DNA of 64,000 bases from Thalassococcus arenae (GCF_019104745.1 NZ_JAHRWL010000002.1:248001-312000); one strand, 5' to 3'. Numbered from the stretch's first letter, positions 53,883 to 62,609 are shown. Program-made: numbers and translations. The notes: a model not told the origin generated them from the sequence alone.

Positions 53883-55055
53883 TCAGGCGCTGACCATCAG
53901 CCGGGTCAGGCCGTGGAAATGGTAGCTGTCCGCGTAGACCGGGGGGGCGACGATGCGCAGCCCGGGCAGGGCATCGAAGAGGATCGGCAACGCGACCCGC
54001 ATCTCGAGCCGGGCCAGCGGTGCGCCGACGCAGAAATGCAACCCGCCGCCGAAGGTATGGTGCGTGACCGGTGCGCGCCCAGGGTCGAACCGGTCGGGGT
54101 CCGGCCAGATCGCCGGGTCGCGATTGGCGGCGGCCAGCAAAAGGGCCACCTGGTCGCCGCGGCGGAAGGTATGGCCGAACAGCTCGGCCTCTTCGTAGGC
54201 GTGGCGGGTGAACATGTGCAGCGGCGGGTCGAAGCGCAGGATCTCTTCGCAGATTGGCTCGGCGGTGTCGGGCGTGATCGTCGTGCCGGCTTGCAGCAGG
54301 GATTTGACGCCATTGGCCAGGCTGTGAACCGTCGCCTCGTGTCCGGCATTCAGGATCAGGATGCAGGTGGCGATCAGTTCGTCGCGGTTCAGCCTGTCGC
54401 CGTCGGTCTCGGCAGCGATCAGGTGGGTGATGAGATCGTCGCGCGGATCGGCGCGGCGGGTCTCGATATAGTCGGCAAGAAACGCGCTGAACTCGTCCGC
54501 GGCGGCGGCCGCGGCGTCTTCGACGGCGCGGGTGCGACCGGCCTGGTACATCGCGACCATGGCGTGCGACCAGGCCAGAAGTTGCGGTGCCATCGCTTCG
54601 GGCACGCCGAGAAGCCGGGCTATGATGCGCACCGGGATCGGCGTGCAGAAATGCTCCAGCAGGTCGAACGGCCCGGTATGCGCGTCGCGCAACAACGCGT
54701 GGGCCAGCGCAGCGATTTCCGGGCCAAGGGCCGCGATGCGACGCGAGGTGAAGGCGCGCAGAACCAGGCCGCGAAGGCGGGTGTGGCGCGGCGGTTCGGC
54801 TTCGAGCAGCGAATGCGCTTCGACCTTGTAGAAGGGGCGCAGGCGGGCGGGGATGGCCGGGGCCATTTCGGCGGGAATTTCCCGCCCGAAGCGGCGATCG
54901 CGCAGCAAGGCCTGCACCGCGCGATGCGAGACCGCGCAGGGCATGGCGAATTCGTCCCACCAGATCATGTCGCCCAGGCGGCGCATCGCGTGGTAGTGCG
55001 GGTAGGGGTTCTGGACGAAACCGGGGTCCCCGGGGTCTTGTGCTATGCGCTGCAT
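53883..55055 (-). CDS. Cytochrome P450
   Basis: 390-residue soluble P450 of bacterial class I type. I-helix LNAGHEATVHS contains the acid/threonine pair (E-A-T), K-helix EEILRFDPP provides the E-x-x-R pair, and the heme loop FGGGLHFCVGAPLAR has the thiolate Cys342. Length and the lack of a membrane anchor suit a ferredoxin-supplied enzyme. Much longer upstream readings are spurious because they run into dctB. It is isolated: divergent from dctB and convergent with the regulator gene. No dedicated ferredoxin lies beside it, so the redox partner and substrate are unknown. Confidence 0.9.
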   Translation of the reverse strand: MQRIAQDPGDPGFVQNPYPHYHAMRRLGDMIWWDEFAMPCAVSHRAVQALLRDRRFGREIPAEMAPAIPARLRPFYKVEAHSLLEAEPPRHTRLRGLVLRAFTSRRIAALGPEIAALAHALLRDAHTGPFDLLEHFCTPIPVRIIARLLGVPEAMAPQLLAWSHAMVAMYQAGRTRAVEDAAAAAADEFSAFLADYIETRRADPRDDLITHLIAAETDGDRLNRDELIATCILILNAGHEATVHSLANGVKSLLQAGTTITPDTAEPICEEILRFDPPLHMFTRHAYEEAELFGHTFRRGDQVALLLAAANRDPAIWPDPDRFDPGRAPVTHHTFGGGLHFCVGAPLARLEMRVALPILFDALPGLRIVAPPVYADSYHFHGLTRLMVSA

Positions 55056-55115
55056 GATCGTCACGCTGTCGCAGGGCGCTTGGCTTGGCAAGGCCGGGCT
55101 TGTTAGGAAAAGGGC

Positions 55116-56867
55116 ATGACACGCAAACCGGTACATCCTGCGCTGCTGCTTGCGCTGTTCCTGACGCTGACCGCGGCCCTGGGCGGCGCGGTCTGGCGGT
55201 ATGGCTATGGCCAGGCGCTGGACCAGGTGGCGGCGCGCGGGCAATCGGACCTGGCGCTGGCGGCGGACCGGTTGGTGACGCAGTTGCGCCGTTACCGCGA
55301 GTTCGCCGTGCTGATGGCCGAACACCCCGTGCTGTCGCCCTTGCATGACGGCGCAGAGGCGGACCAGGCCGCCGCGGTGCTGCAGGGCGCAGTCGACAAG
55401 ATCGGGCCATTGGCGGCCTTCTATGCCGATCCCGCGGGGCGCGTGCTGGCATCCTCGGCCGGCCCGGTACCGGAAGGCTTGCGCGAGGCGCCGTATTTCA
55501 AGCGCGCCCTGAACGGGGCCCTGGGGGCCGCGCATGGGCCGCGACAGGACGGGCGCGGGCGGACCTACAGCTTTGCTGCGCCGACCTTCCGTCCCGATGG
55601 CCGGGTCCGCGGGGTGCTTGTGGTGGTGGCCGATATCGAAAGCCTGGAACAGGATTGGCGCGCCTCTGTGCCCAGCGTCTATTTCCTGGCATCCGACGAC
55701 TCTGTCTTCGTGACAAACCGCAGCGAAATCCTGGGATGGCGGGACACCGGCGCAGGCCGCATGGCGTTGCCGGACGGGTCGCAGCAGGCGGCGACGATCC
55801 GCCAGTTTCAGGGACACACGATCTGGCGTCAGGATTTCAGCCGCTACATTCCCGCCCAAGCCCTGCACCTGGTACAGGATCTGCCGGTGATCGACATGAC
55901 CGGCGTGGCTTTGGTCGATGTCGCGCCGGCGCAGCGCCTGGCCTTGCTGCAGGCAGCCGTGGTGATGGCGGTCTGCCTGGTCTTCGGCGCGGCGCTGTGG
56001 CTGGTGACGGAGAGACGCCGGGTGCTGGCGGCTGCGAACGCCGTGCTCGAGGAACGCGTTTCGGCCCGGACCCGGGCGCTGGAGCGCACCAACATGGCGT
56101 TGCGCCGCGAAGTGCACGAACGCGAAGAGGCCGAGGCCGCGCTGAAACGCGCACAGGCCGAACTGGTCCAGGCCGGCAAGCTGAGCGCGCTCGGCCAGAT
56201 GTCGGCGGGCATCAGCCACGAACTGAACCAGCCCCTGATGGCGATCCGGCAATATGCCGACAACGGTGCATCGTTGCTGGACAAGGGCCGGACCGGCGAG
56301 GCCGGGCAAAACCTGCGGCGCATTTCCGACATGGCCGCGCGGGCCGCGCGGATCATCAAGAACCTGCGGGCCTTCGCCCGCAACGAAAGCGAACCGATGG
56401 GCCGCGTCGACCTTGTTGCGGTCATCGACAGCGCGGCGGAGCTGACCGAGGCGCGGTTGCGCTCGGAAGGGGTGGTCCTCGACTGGCGGCCCGGTCAAAC
56501 GTCCGGGCCGGTCTGGGCACGCGGCGGCGAAGTGCGGTTGACGCAGGTTTTCGTCAATCTCATCAACAACGCGGCCGACGCGATGACCGGGCAGCAGAAC
56601 AAGCGCATCGACATCGCCCTGCAGCGCGGCGCCAAGCTGGTGGTGACGGTACGCGACGTCGGCCCGGGCATCGCCGACCCCGAACGGGTGTTCGAGCCGT
56701 TCTACACCACCAAGGCGGTGGGCAGCGGTGACGGGATGGGGCTGGGGCTGTCCATCTCGTACGGGCTGGTGCAGAGTTTCGGCGGCAACATTCGCGGCAG
56801 CAACACGGAGAACGGCGCCATGTTCACGGTCGAACTGGACCCCTGGCAGGAAGAGGTGGCGGCATGA
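55116..56867 (+). CDS. dctB: C4-dicarboxylate sensor histidine kinase DctB-like
   Basis: 583-residue membrane sensor. Membrane segment 1 at about residues 9-27 and segment 2 near 286-308 flank a periplasmic domain of about 250 residues. A coiled-coil linker (LEERVSARTRALERTNMALR) leads to the H-box ISHELNQPLMAIRQ with phospho-accepting His near residue 368. The ATPase has N-box NLINNAADAM, VRDVGPGIADPERVFEPFYT and GDGMGLGLSIS. ATG 55116 has AGGAAAAGGG upstream. It is followed by a hairpin repeat and dctD, and controls the TRAP system downstream. Confidence 0.9.
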   Translation: MTRKPVHPALLLALFLTLTAALGGAVWRYGYGQALDQVAARGQSDLALAADRLVTQLRRYREFAVLMAEHPVLSPLHDGAEADQAAAVLQGAVDKIGPLAAFYADPAGRVLASSAGPVPEGLREAPYFKRALNGALGAAHGPRQDGRGRTYSFAAPTFRPDGRVRGVLVVVADIESLEQDWRASVPSVYFLASDDSVFVTNRSEILGWRDTGAGRMALPDGSQQAATIRQFQGHTIWRQDFSRYIPAQALHLVQDLPVIDMTGVALVDVAPAQRLALLQAAVVMAVCLVFGAALWLVTERRRVLAAANAVLEERVSARTRALERTNMALRREVHEREEAEAALKRAQAELVQAGKLSALGQMSAGISHELNQPLMAIRQYADNGASLLDKGRTGEAGQNLRRISDMAARAARIIKNLRAFARNESEPMGRVDLVAVIDSAAELTEARLRSEGVVLDWRPGQTSGPVWARGGEVRLTQVFVNLINNAADAMTGQQNKRIDIALQRGAKLVVTVRDVGPGIADPERVFEPFYTTKAVGSGDGMGLGLSISYGLVQSFGGNIRGSNTENGAMFTVELDPWQEEVAA

Positions 56868-56922
56868 CGGGACGGCGATGCGCCGCTCGCGCCGCCGGCG
56901 CATCGCCCCGCCCGCCGTCCCG
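56868..56922. repeat. Palindromic repeat, copy 2 (dctB-dctD gap)
   Basis: Hairpin element between dctB and dctD. GGGACGGCG at the left and CGCCGTCCC-like sequence at the right pair, as do GATGCGCCG and CGGCGCATCG, with a CCCCGCCC bulge. About 40 of 55 positions match the copy at 9714-9768. It starts inside the end of dctB's stop region (stop 56865-56867) and ends before the dctD start at 56935. Confidence 0.6.
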
Positions 56923-56934
56923 CAAGGCGCAACG

Positions 56935-58167
56935 ATGACCCGCCGGGTGTTGCTGGTGGATGATGACGCGGCCGTGCGCGCGGCCCTGGGCCAGACGCTG
57001 GACCTGGCCGAGTTCCAGGCGATCACCGCCGGTTCCTTTGTCGAGGCCAAGGACCATATCCGGCCGGCATTCGACGGTGTCATCGTCTCGGATATCCGGA
57101 TGCCGGGCCGCGACGGGTTCCACCTGCTGGACTACGCCCGCGAGACCGATCCCGACCTGCCGGTGATCCTGTTGACCGGCGAAGGCGACATACCGATGGC
57201 GGTTCGGGCGATGTCGGCCGGTGCATTCGATTTCCTGGAAAAACCCTGTGCACCGGACGATCTGTGCACGGTGATCGAACGTGCCCTGCGCACACGCGCC
57301 CTGGTGCTGGAAAACCGCAGGCTCAAGGCGCAGCTCGAAACCGGCGATCCGGCGGCGCGATTGATTTTCGGTATCTCCAAACAAGCAGAGGCGCTGCGCG
57401 CCCGGGTGCGCGCTGCCGCCCGCGCCGGAACCGAAGTGCTGGTCACGGGGGCGCCCGGTACCGGGATATCCAAGGTGGCCGAGGTCGTGCATCTGTGTTC
57501 GCCGAACGCCAAGGGTCCCTTCGAAAAGCGCGCGGCTGCCGGGCTGGACCGCGCCGGGTTCGAGGCAGTCTGGGCGGCATGTACCGGCGGGACGCTGTTT
57601 CTGGACGAAATCGCCGCCGCGCCGGTCGACACGCAGATGGCTTTGCTGGACGCTCTCGAACATGGCGGGGCGCGGCTGATCGCGGGGTCCGTGCGCGATA
57701 TCGCTGCGGCCGTGGCGCAGGGCATGCTGTCCTCGGACCTGTTCTATCGGCTGGAGGTGATGCAGGTGCGAATTCCGGCGTTGTCGGAACGACCCGAAGA
57801 CATCCCTGTCCTGTTCCGGCATTACGTGGCTCAGGCCGCGGAAAATGCCGGCATCGCGCCGCCCGAGATCACCCAGGATCACCTTGCCGCGTTGATGGCG
57901 CAGGATTGGCCCGGCAACGCGCGATCGCTGATGTCGGCAGCCATGCGGTTCGTGCTGGGGGTCCCCGAGGAGGTGTTTCAGGCGCGCGATCTGGGGTTGG
58001 CCGAGCAGATGGCACAGGTCGAACGGTCGCTGCTGGCCGCCGCTCTGGGGCGTCACAACGGCCGTGCCGCGCAAGCAGCCCAAGCGCTGAAACTGCCGCG
58101 CAAGACCTTTTACGACAAGCTCGCCAAGTACGGGCTGAAGCCGGAAACCTACCGCCGGGACGGTTGA
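56935..58167 (+). CDS. dctD: DctD-like response regulator with degenerate ATPase domain
   Basis: 410-residue NtrC-type regulator. The receiver has DDD near residue 10, phospho-acceptor Asp53 (VSDIRMPGRDG) and Lys in LEKPC. The AAA+ domain has a changed Walker A, GAPGTGISK near residue 172, where the key lysine is replaced by Ile-Ser before Lys. No GAFTGA loop is found between it and Walker B GGTLFLDEIAAAP. The Fis-type HTH at the C-terminus is AAQALKLPRKTFYDKLAKYG. Sigma-54 remodelling is therefore unlikely, and sigma-70 activation as in Rhodobacter capsulatus NtrC is inferred. ATG 56935 has CAAGGCGCAACG upstream. Confidence 0.87.
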   Translation: MTRRVLLVDDDAAVRAALGQTLDLAEFQAITAGSFVEAKDHIRPAFDGVIVSDIRMPGRDGFHLLDYARETDPDLPVILLTGEGDIPMAVRAMSAGAFDFLEKPCAPDDLCTVIERALRTRALVLENRRLKAQLETGDPAARLIFGISKQAEALRARVRAAARAGTEVLVTGAPGTGISKVAEVVHLCSPNAKGPFEKRAAAGLDRAGFEAVWAACTGGTLFLDEIAAAPVDTQMALLDALEHGGARLIAGSVRDIAAAVAQGMLSSDLFYRLEVMQVRIPALSERPEDIPVLFRHYVAQAAENAGIAPPEITQDHLAALMAQDWPGNARSLMSAAMRFVLGVPEEVFQARDLGLAEQMAQVERSLLAAALGRHNGRAAQAAQALKLPRKTFYDKLAKYGLKPETYRRDG

Positions 58168-58207
58168 ACCGCGCCGATTCGACGATCTCACGCGCCCGTG
58201 AGAAAAC

Positions 58208-58258
58208 TGTGCGGATTTCCGCACTGTTGGCGCAAACGGCTGTGCGGTGAACCGCACA
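58208..58258 (+). promoter_or_regulatory. Tandem palindromes, likely DctD sites
   Basis: TGTGCGGATTTCCGCACT (58208-58225) and TGTGCGGTGAACCGCACA (58241-58258) are two near-perfect palindromes with the same TGTGCGG arms, centred 33 bases apart (about three helical turns). They lie about 190-240 bases before dctP. Tandem sites of this layout upstream of rhizobial dctA bind DctD. No -24/-12 promoter (GG-N10-GC with TGGC/TTGC) was found downstream, where an AT-rich block at 58301-58328 may hold a promoter. Confidence 0.7.
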
Positions 58259-58449
58259 TAGCCGCGATGCAGCATCAAAAGCTACACAAGCTTCACGGTG
58301 TAACTATATATTACAATTATAAAAAATCCTTCCCATAGAGTGGTTTGACTCAACGCTTGCGGTGATTCCCCGCCGTGGTGATTCTCTTACCCGGCAGGTT
58401 CGACGGAGGGGTCGGACCGCTGTGATTTACGAAGTTCCGGGAGGACATC

Positions 58450-59454
58450 ATGAAGAAGTTTCTAACGACCGCCGTGGCGGCCACTGCCCTGATGACGGGT
58501 GCGACCGGCGCGATGGCGGCTTGCGAAGGCGACGAGATCGTCATCAAGTTCAGCCACGTCACCAACTCCGACAAGCACCCCAAGGGTATCGCCGCGTCGT
58601 TGCTGATGGAGCGCGTCAATGCCGAGATGAACGGCAAGGCCTGCATGGAGGTCTTCCCGAACTCGACACTCTACAATGACGACCAGGTGCTCGAGGCGAT
58701 GCTGCAAGGCGACGTCCAGCTGGCGGCGCCGTCGCTGTCGAAATTCGAGCAGTTCACCAAGCAGTTCCGCATTTTCGACCTGCCCTTCATGTTCCGCAAC
58801 ATCGAAGCCGTGGACGCGTTCCAGAACTCCGAAACCGGCCAGGCGATGAAGGAATCGATGGTGCGCCGCGGTCTGCTGGGCCTGGAATTCTGGCACAACG
58901 GCATGAAGCAGATGTCGGCCAACAAGCCGCTGATCTCGCCGTCCGACGCTGCCGGTCTGAAATTCCGCGTGCAGCCTTCGGACGTGATCAAGGCGCAGAT
59001 GGAAGCGATCGGCGTCAGCCCGCAGCCCATGGCCTTCTCGGAAGTCTACGGCGCGCTGCAGACCGGCGTCGTGGATGGCCAGGAAAACACCTGGTCCAAC
59101 ATCTACGGCCAGAAATTCTTTGAGGTGCAGGACGGCATCACCGAAACCAACCACGGCATCATCGACTACATGGTCGTGACCAGCGTGGACTGGTGGGAAA
59201 GCCTGCCCGAGGATGTCAGCAGCCAGCTGCGCACGATCCTCAACGAGGTGACGGTCGAGCGCAACGCCGCGGTCGGCCAGGTCGATGCCGATGCCCGCCA
59301 GGCGGTGCTCGATGCCGGCGCGACGATCCGCGAACTGACGCCCGAGCAGCGCCAGGAATGGGTCGATGCCATGAAGCCGGTCTGGGAGCAGTTCAAGGAC
59401 GATGTGGGCCAGGAAAACATCGACGCGGCCCAGGCGATCAACGCCTCGATGTAA
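58450..59454 (+). CDS. dctP: C4-dicarboxylate TRAP binding protein (system 3)
   Basis: 334-residue DctP with a signal peptide MKKFLTTAVAATALMTGATG ending GAMA before ACEGD. The receptor motifs are VIKFSHVTNSDKHPKG, DLPFMFRNIEAVDAF, LKFRVQPSDVIKAQMEAIG (carboxylate-binding Arg) and YGALQTGVVDGQENTWSNIY. GGGAGGACATC precedes ATG 58450. Its context with DctB/DctD and the palindromes makes succinate, fumarate and malate the most likely ligands. A strong terminator follows before dctQ, so most transcripts should encode dctP alone. Confidence 0.93.
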   Translation: MKKFLTTAVAATALMTGATGAMAACEGDEIVIKFSHVTNSDKHPKGIAASLLMERVNAEMNGKACMEVFPNSTLYNDDQVLEAMLQGDVQLAAPSLSKFEQFTKQFRIFDLPFMFRNIEAVDAFQNSETGQAMKESMVRRGLLGLEFWHNGMKQMSANKPLISPSDAAGLKFRVQPSDVIKAQMEAIGVSPQPMAFSEVYGALQTGVVDGQENTWSNIYGQKFFEVQDGITETNHGIIDYMVVTSVDWWESLPEDVSSQLRTILNEVTVERNAAVGQVDADARQAVLDAGATIRELTPEQRQEWVDAMKPVWEQFKDDVGQENIDAAQAINASM

Positions 59455-59473
59455 TCGATCCTGAAACGATCTG

Positions 59474-59505
59474 CCCGGCTCCGTGCCATTCGGAGCCGGG
59501 TTTTT
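59474..59505 (+). terminator. Attenuating terminator between dctP and dctQ (system 3)
   Basis: CCCGGCTCCG (59474-59483) and CGGAGCCGGG (59491-59500) pair exactly around TGCCATT and are followed by TTTTT. As dctQ and dctM lack an obvious promoter of their own, partial read-through would give much more receptor than permease. Confidence 0.85.
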
Positions 59506-59537
59506 GATGGCCCGGAACAACCGGGCAAGGGGGCAGC

Positions 59538-60227
59538 ATGTCGTCACATTACGAACCGAAATCGGCGTTCGGCCGGTTCATCCATGAGCTTGAGGAAACG
59601 GTCATCGCGATCATCCTCGGCGCGATGGTGATCGTGACCTTTGTCAACGTCGTCCTGCGCTACGGCTTCAACACCGGATTCATCTGGGGTCTCGAGGTCG
59701 TCACGTTCCTGTTCGCCTGGCTGGTGCTGTTCGGGGTCAGCTACGCGGTCAAGACCACAGCGCATCTGGGCGTCGACGCGATCACCAACCTGGTGTCGCC
59801 CGCCGCGCGCCGGGCGCTGGCGCTGCTGGCGGCGGCGATTTGCCTGGCCTACGCGTTCCTGCTGTTGAAGGGCGCGTGGGATTACTGGGCGAATTTCGCA
59901 AATCTGCCCCAGACCACCGGACGCTGGTTTCCGACCGGCCTGGAAGAGATGAAGCGGACCTCGTACCGCGGCTGGTACGAAGTCGTCGATATCCCGTTCC
60001 CGGAATGGCTGCGCTGGATCCAGCCGATCATGAACGAGGGCGAAGACTATGAGAAGCTGCCGCGCTTCATCCCCTATTTCATCCTGCCTTTCGGCTGTGC
60101 GTTGCTGCTGTTCCGTTTCGTCCAGGTCACCCTGCGGATCTGGAAGGGCGAGGCCGAAAGCCTGATCGTCAGCCACGAAGCCGAAGACGCCGTCGAAGAC
60201 GTCGCCCACATGAACCGCGAGGGCTGA
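59538..60227 (+). CDS. dctQ: TRAP small permease (system 3)
   Basis: 229-residue DctQ-family protein with four membrane segments (about residues 15-38, 50-70, 88-112 and 178-200). It is longer than the 170-190 typical because of a loop between the third and fourth segments (YWANFANLPQTTGRWFPTGL region). GGGGGCAGC precedes ATG 59538. FLFAWLVLFGVSYAVKTTAH and LGVDAITNLVSPAARR are family landmarks. It pairs with dctM 4 bases downstream. Confidence 0.9.
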   Translation: MSSHYEPKSAFGRFIHELEETVIAIILGAMVIVTFVNVVLRYGFNTGFIWGLEVVTFLFAWLVLFGVSYAVKTTAHLGVDAITNLVSPAARRALALLAAAICLAYAFLLLKGAWDYWANFANLPQTTGRWFPTGLEEMKRTSYRGWYEVVDIPFPEWLRWIQPIMNEGEDYEKLPRFIPYFILPFGCALLLFRFVQVTLRIWKGEAESLIVSHEAEDAVEDVAHMNREG

Positions 60228-60231
60228 TCCA

Positions 60232-61608
60232 ATGGAAGTCGCCATTCTCTTTGCCATGGTCATCGGCCTGATGCTGATCGGTGTGCCGATCGCCATTTCG
60301 CTGGGCTTTTCGTCGACCATCTTCCTGCTGGTGCTCAGCGACACGTCGCTGGCATCCATCGCACAGAGCTTCTTTCAGGCGATGGCGGGGCATTACACGC
60401 TGCTGGCCATCCCGTTCTTCATCCTGGCGTCGTCCTTCATGTCGACCGGCGGGGTGGCGCGGCGGATCATCCGTTTTTCCATCGCGCTCGTGGGCCATTT
60501 CCCCGGAGGCCTGGCCATCGCGGGTGTTTTCGCCTGCATGCTGTTCGCCGCTTTGTCGGGCTCGTCGCCCGCCACGGTGGTCGCGATCGGCTCGATCGTG
60601 ATCGCGGGCATGCGGCAGGTGGGCTATTCCAAGGATTTCGCCGCGGGCGTCATCGCCAATGCCGGCACGCTGGGCATCCTGATCCCGCCCTCCATCGTGA
60701 TGGTCGTCTACGCCTCGGCCACCGATGTCAGTGTGGGTCGGATGTTTCTCGCCGGCGTGATCCCCGGGCTTTTGGCGGGCACGATGCTGATGGTGACGAT
60801 CTATGTCATCGCCAAGTTCCGCAACCTGCCCAAGGGCGAGTGGAAGGGCTGGCGCGAGGTGTTCGAGGCCGGATCCGAGGCGGGGTGGGGCCTGTTCCTG
60901 ATCGTCATCATCCTGGGCGGCATCTATGGCGGCATCTTCACCCCGACCGAGGCCGCTGCGGTGGCGGCCGTCTATGCCTTCCTCATCGCCTCGTTCGTCT
61001 ATCGCGACATGGGGCCGCTGGCCGGGAAGAACGGCGCGCCGAACCTGGCGCTTTGGCAGAAACCGATCGCGCTGGTCACCGCCTTCGTGCATCGCGACAC
61101 CAAGGACACGCTGTTCGAGGCGGGCAAGCTGACCATCACGCTGATGTTCATCATCGCCAACGCGCTGATCCTCAAACACGTGCTGACGGACGAACAGATC
61201 CCGCAATCCATCGCGGGGATGATGCTGGACGCGGGCTTCGGGCCGGTCATGTTCCTGGTGATCGTGAACGTCATCCTGCTGATCGGCGGACAGTTCATGG
61301 AACCCTCGGGGCTGATCGTGATCGTGGCGCCGCTGGTGTTCCCGATCGCCATCGAACTGGGTATCGACCCCATTCACTTGGGCATCATCATGGTGGTGAA
61401 CATGGAAATTGGCATGATCACGCCGCCGGTGGGTCTGAACCTGTTCGTGACCTCGGGCGTGGCCGGTATGCCGATGATGCGGGTCGTGCGCGCCGCGCTG
61501 CCTTTCCTCGGCGTGCTCTTCGTCTTCCTGATCATGGTGACCTACATCCCGTGGCTGTCGACCTTCCTTCCGACCACCTTCATGGGGCCCGAGATCATCG
61601 TGCGATAG
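60232..61608 (+). CDS. dctM: TRAP large permease (system 3)
   Basis: 458-residue DctM with about 12 membrane segments. Motifs: FAAGVIANAGTLGILIPPSI, FTPTEAAAVAAVYAFLIASF and MITPPVGLNLFVTSGVAG. A hydrophilic insert around residues 250-290 (MGPLAGKNGAPNLALWQKP) is usual in the C4-dicarboxylate group. ATG 60232 follows the dctQ stop by 4 bases. It is the last gene of the dct operon and is followed by a terminator and a long inverted repeat. Confidence 0.92.
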   Translation: MEVAILFAMVIGLMLIGVPIAISLGFSSTIFLLVLSDTSLASIAQSFFQAMAGHYTLLAIPFFILASSFMSTGGVARRIIRFSIALVGHFPGGLAIAGVFACMLFAALSGSSPATVVAIGSIVIAGMRQVGYSKDFAAGVIANAGTLGILIPPSIVMVVYASATDVSVGRMFLAGVIPGLLAGTMLMVTIYVIAKFRNLPKGEWKGWREVFEAGSEAGWGLFLIVIILGGIYGGIFTPTEAAAVAAVYAFLIASFVYRDMGPLAGKNGAPNLALWQKPIALVTAFVHRDTKDTLFEAGKLTITLMFIIANALILKHVLTDEQIPQSIAGMMLDAGFGPVMFLVIVNVILLIGGQFMEPSGLIVIVAPLVFPIAIELGIDPIHLGIIMVVNMEIGMITPPVGLNLFVTSGVAGMPMMRVVRAALPFLGVLFVFLIMVTYIPWLSTFLPTTFMGPEIIVR

Positions 61609-61659
61609 GGCGATTTCGGTCGAGCGCCTGCGCGCGACAACTGCGATCAAGTGAAATTG

Positions 61660-61690
61660 CGACGCCCTGTCCGGGGCGTCGTTTCCTTTT
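61660..61690 (+). terminator. Terminator after dctM (system 3)
   Basis: CGACGCCC (61660-61667) and GGGCGTCG (61674-61681) pair around TGTCCG, then TTTCCTTTT follows. It is 51 bases after the dctM stop and probably ends the dct operon. Confidence 0.8.
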
Positions 61691-61704
61691 GTGACGTCGT
61701 GAAC

Positions 61705-61757
61705 GCGTATTTTGCAAAGAGAAGAAGCCAGACAATTCTTCTCTTTCGCAAATACGC
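61705..61757. repeat. 22-base imperfect inverted repeat before tpiA's 3' end
   Basis: Left arm 61705-61726 (starts GCGTATTTTGC, ends AGAGAAGAA) faces right arm 61736-61757 (starts TTCTTCTCTTTC, ends AATACGC) across a 9-base spacer. Apart from a one-base shift near the centre the arms match over 22 positions. The AT-richer composition differs from the surroundings. No T-run follows on either strand. Confidence 0.6.
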
Positions 61758-61768
61758 AATCTGCGGCG

Positions 61769-62515
61769 TCAGCCAGCGCTGGCGTTCAATGCGTCGATGA
61801 TCGGGACAAAGTCACTGGCCCGCAGCGAAGCGCCGCCGACCAGCGCGCCGTCGACATTGGAAACGTCGAAAATCTCGGCCGCATTCGAGGCCTTGACCGA
61901 TCCGCCATACAGGATGCGGACCGACCGGCCGACACCGGCGCCGAAGCGGCGTTCGAGCCGTGCGCGGATGAAATCATGCACATCGCCGATCTGTTCGGTG
62001 TCGGGCACCTTGCCGGTGCCGATCGCCCAGACCGGTTCATAGGCGACGACGAGGTTGTGGCCGGTGGCGCTGTCCGGGACCGATCCGGCAAGCTGACCGC
62101 CGATGATGTCGAGCGTGTTCTGCGCCTCGCGTTCGGTCAGGGTTTCGCCGACGCAGACGATGGCGACCAGGCCGGCATCCCAGGCGGCCTGGGTCTTGGC
62201 GCGGACGTCCTCGTCATGTTCGTCATGATCGCTTCGGCGTTCGGAATGGCCCAGGATCACATGGCTCGCCCCGGCATCCTTGAGCATTGTGGCCGAGAGG
62301 TCGCCGGTATGAGCACCCGAAGCCTTGGCGTGGCAATCCTGACCGCCGATGGCGATGGCACCGCGCACGCGATCGGCCGCACGTGCGATCAGCGTCGCGG
62401 GTGGGCAGATCAGCACTTCGGCCCCGCCGCTGGCCTGCGCCATGGCATCCAGTTCGGCCAGCGCGTCGCTCGTGCCGTTCATCTTCCAGTTCCCGGCGGC
62501 CAGTTTGCGTCGCAT
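61769..62515 (-). CDS. tpiA: Triosephosphate isomerase
   Basis: 248-residue TIM-barrel enzyme interconverting dihydroxyacetone phosphate and glyceraldehyde 3-phosphate. The catalytic residues are seen in GNWKMNG (Lys), ILGHSERR (His) and [12 protein letters not shown] (Glu), with the phosphate loop [14 protein letters not shown] near the end. ATG 62515 begins [13 protein letters not shown]. It stands alone on the minus strand, diverging from the oxygenase gene. It would process the dihydroxyacetone phosphate expected from the OtnK/OtnC route, but it is a core glycolytic gene and the link is incidental. Confidence 0.95.
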   Translation of the reverse strand: MRRKLAAGNWKMNGTSDALAELDAMAQASGGAEVLICPPATLIARAADRVRGAIAIGGQDCHAKASGAHTGDLSATMLKDAGASHVILGHSERRSDHDEHDEDVRAKTQAAWDAGLVAIVCVGETLTEREAQNTLDIIGGQLAGSVPDSATGHNLVVAYEPVWAIGTGKVPDTEQIGDVHDFIRARLERRFGAGVGRSVRILYGGSVKASNAAEIFDVSNVDGALVGGASLRASDFVPIIDALNASAG

Positions 62516-62609
62516 GCCAATCTCCCTCGGTGACTGGCGCCATCATTGCGCCGCGGGGGGCGAGGTCAAGGGTGCTTGTGTCGGCGCAACCAGGCGCTAG
62601 AAGACCGTC

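Noticed and set aside
53883-57083. A 1066-codon frame running from the P450 through dctB
   Set aside because: Only the last 390 codons match a P450; the rest is antisense to dctB and has antisense-like composition.
58259-58449. A sigma-54 promoter between the DctD sites and dctP
   Set aside because: The best match (TGGTTTGACTCAACGCTTGC at 58341-58360) has GG and GC 15 bases apart, not the required 10.
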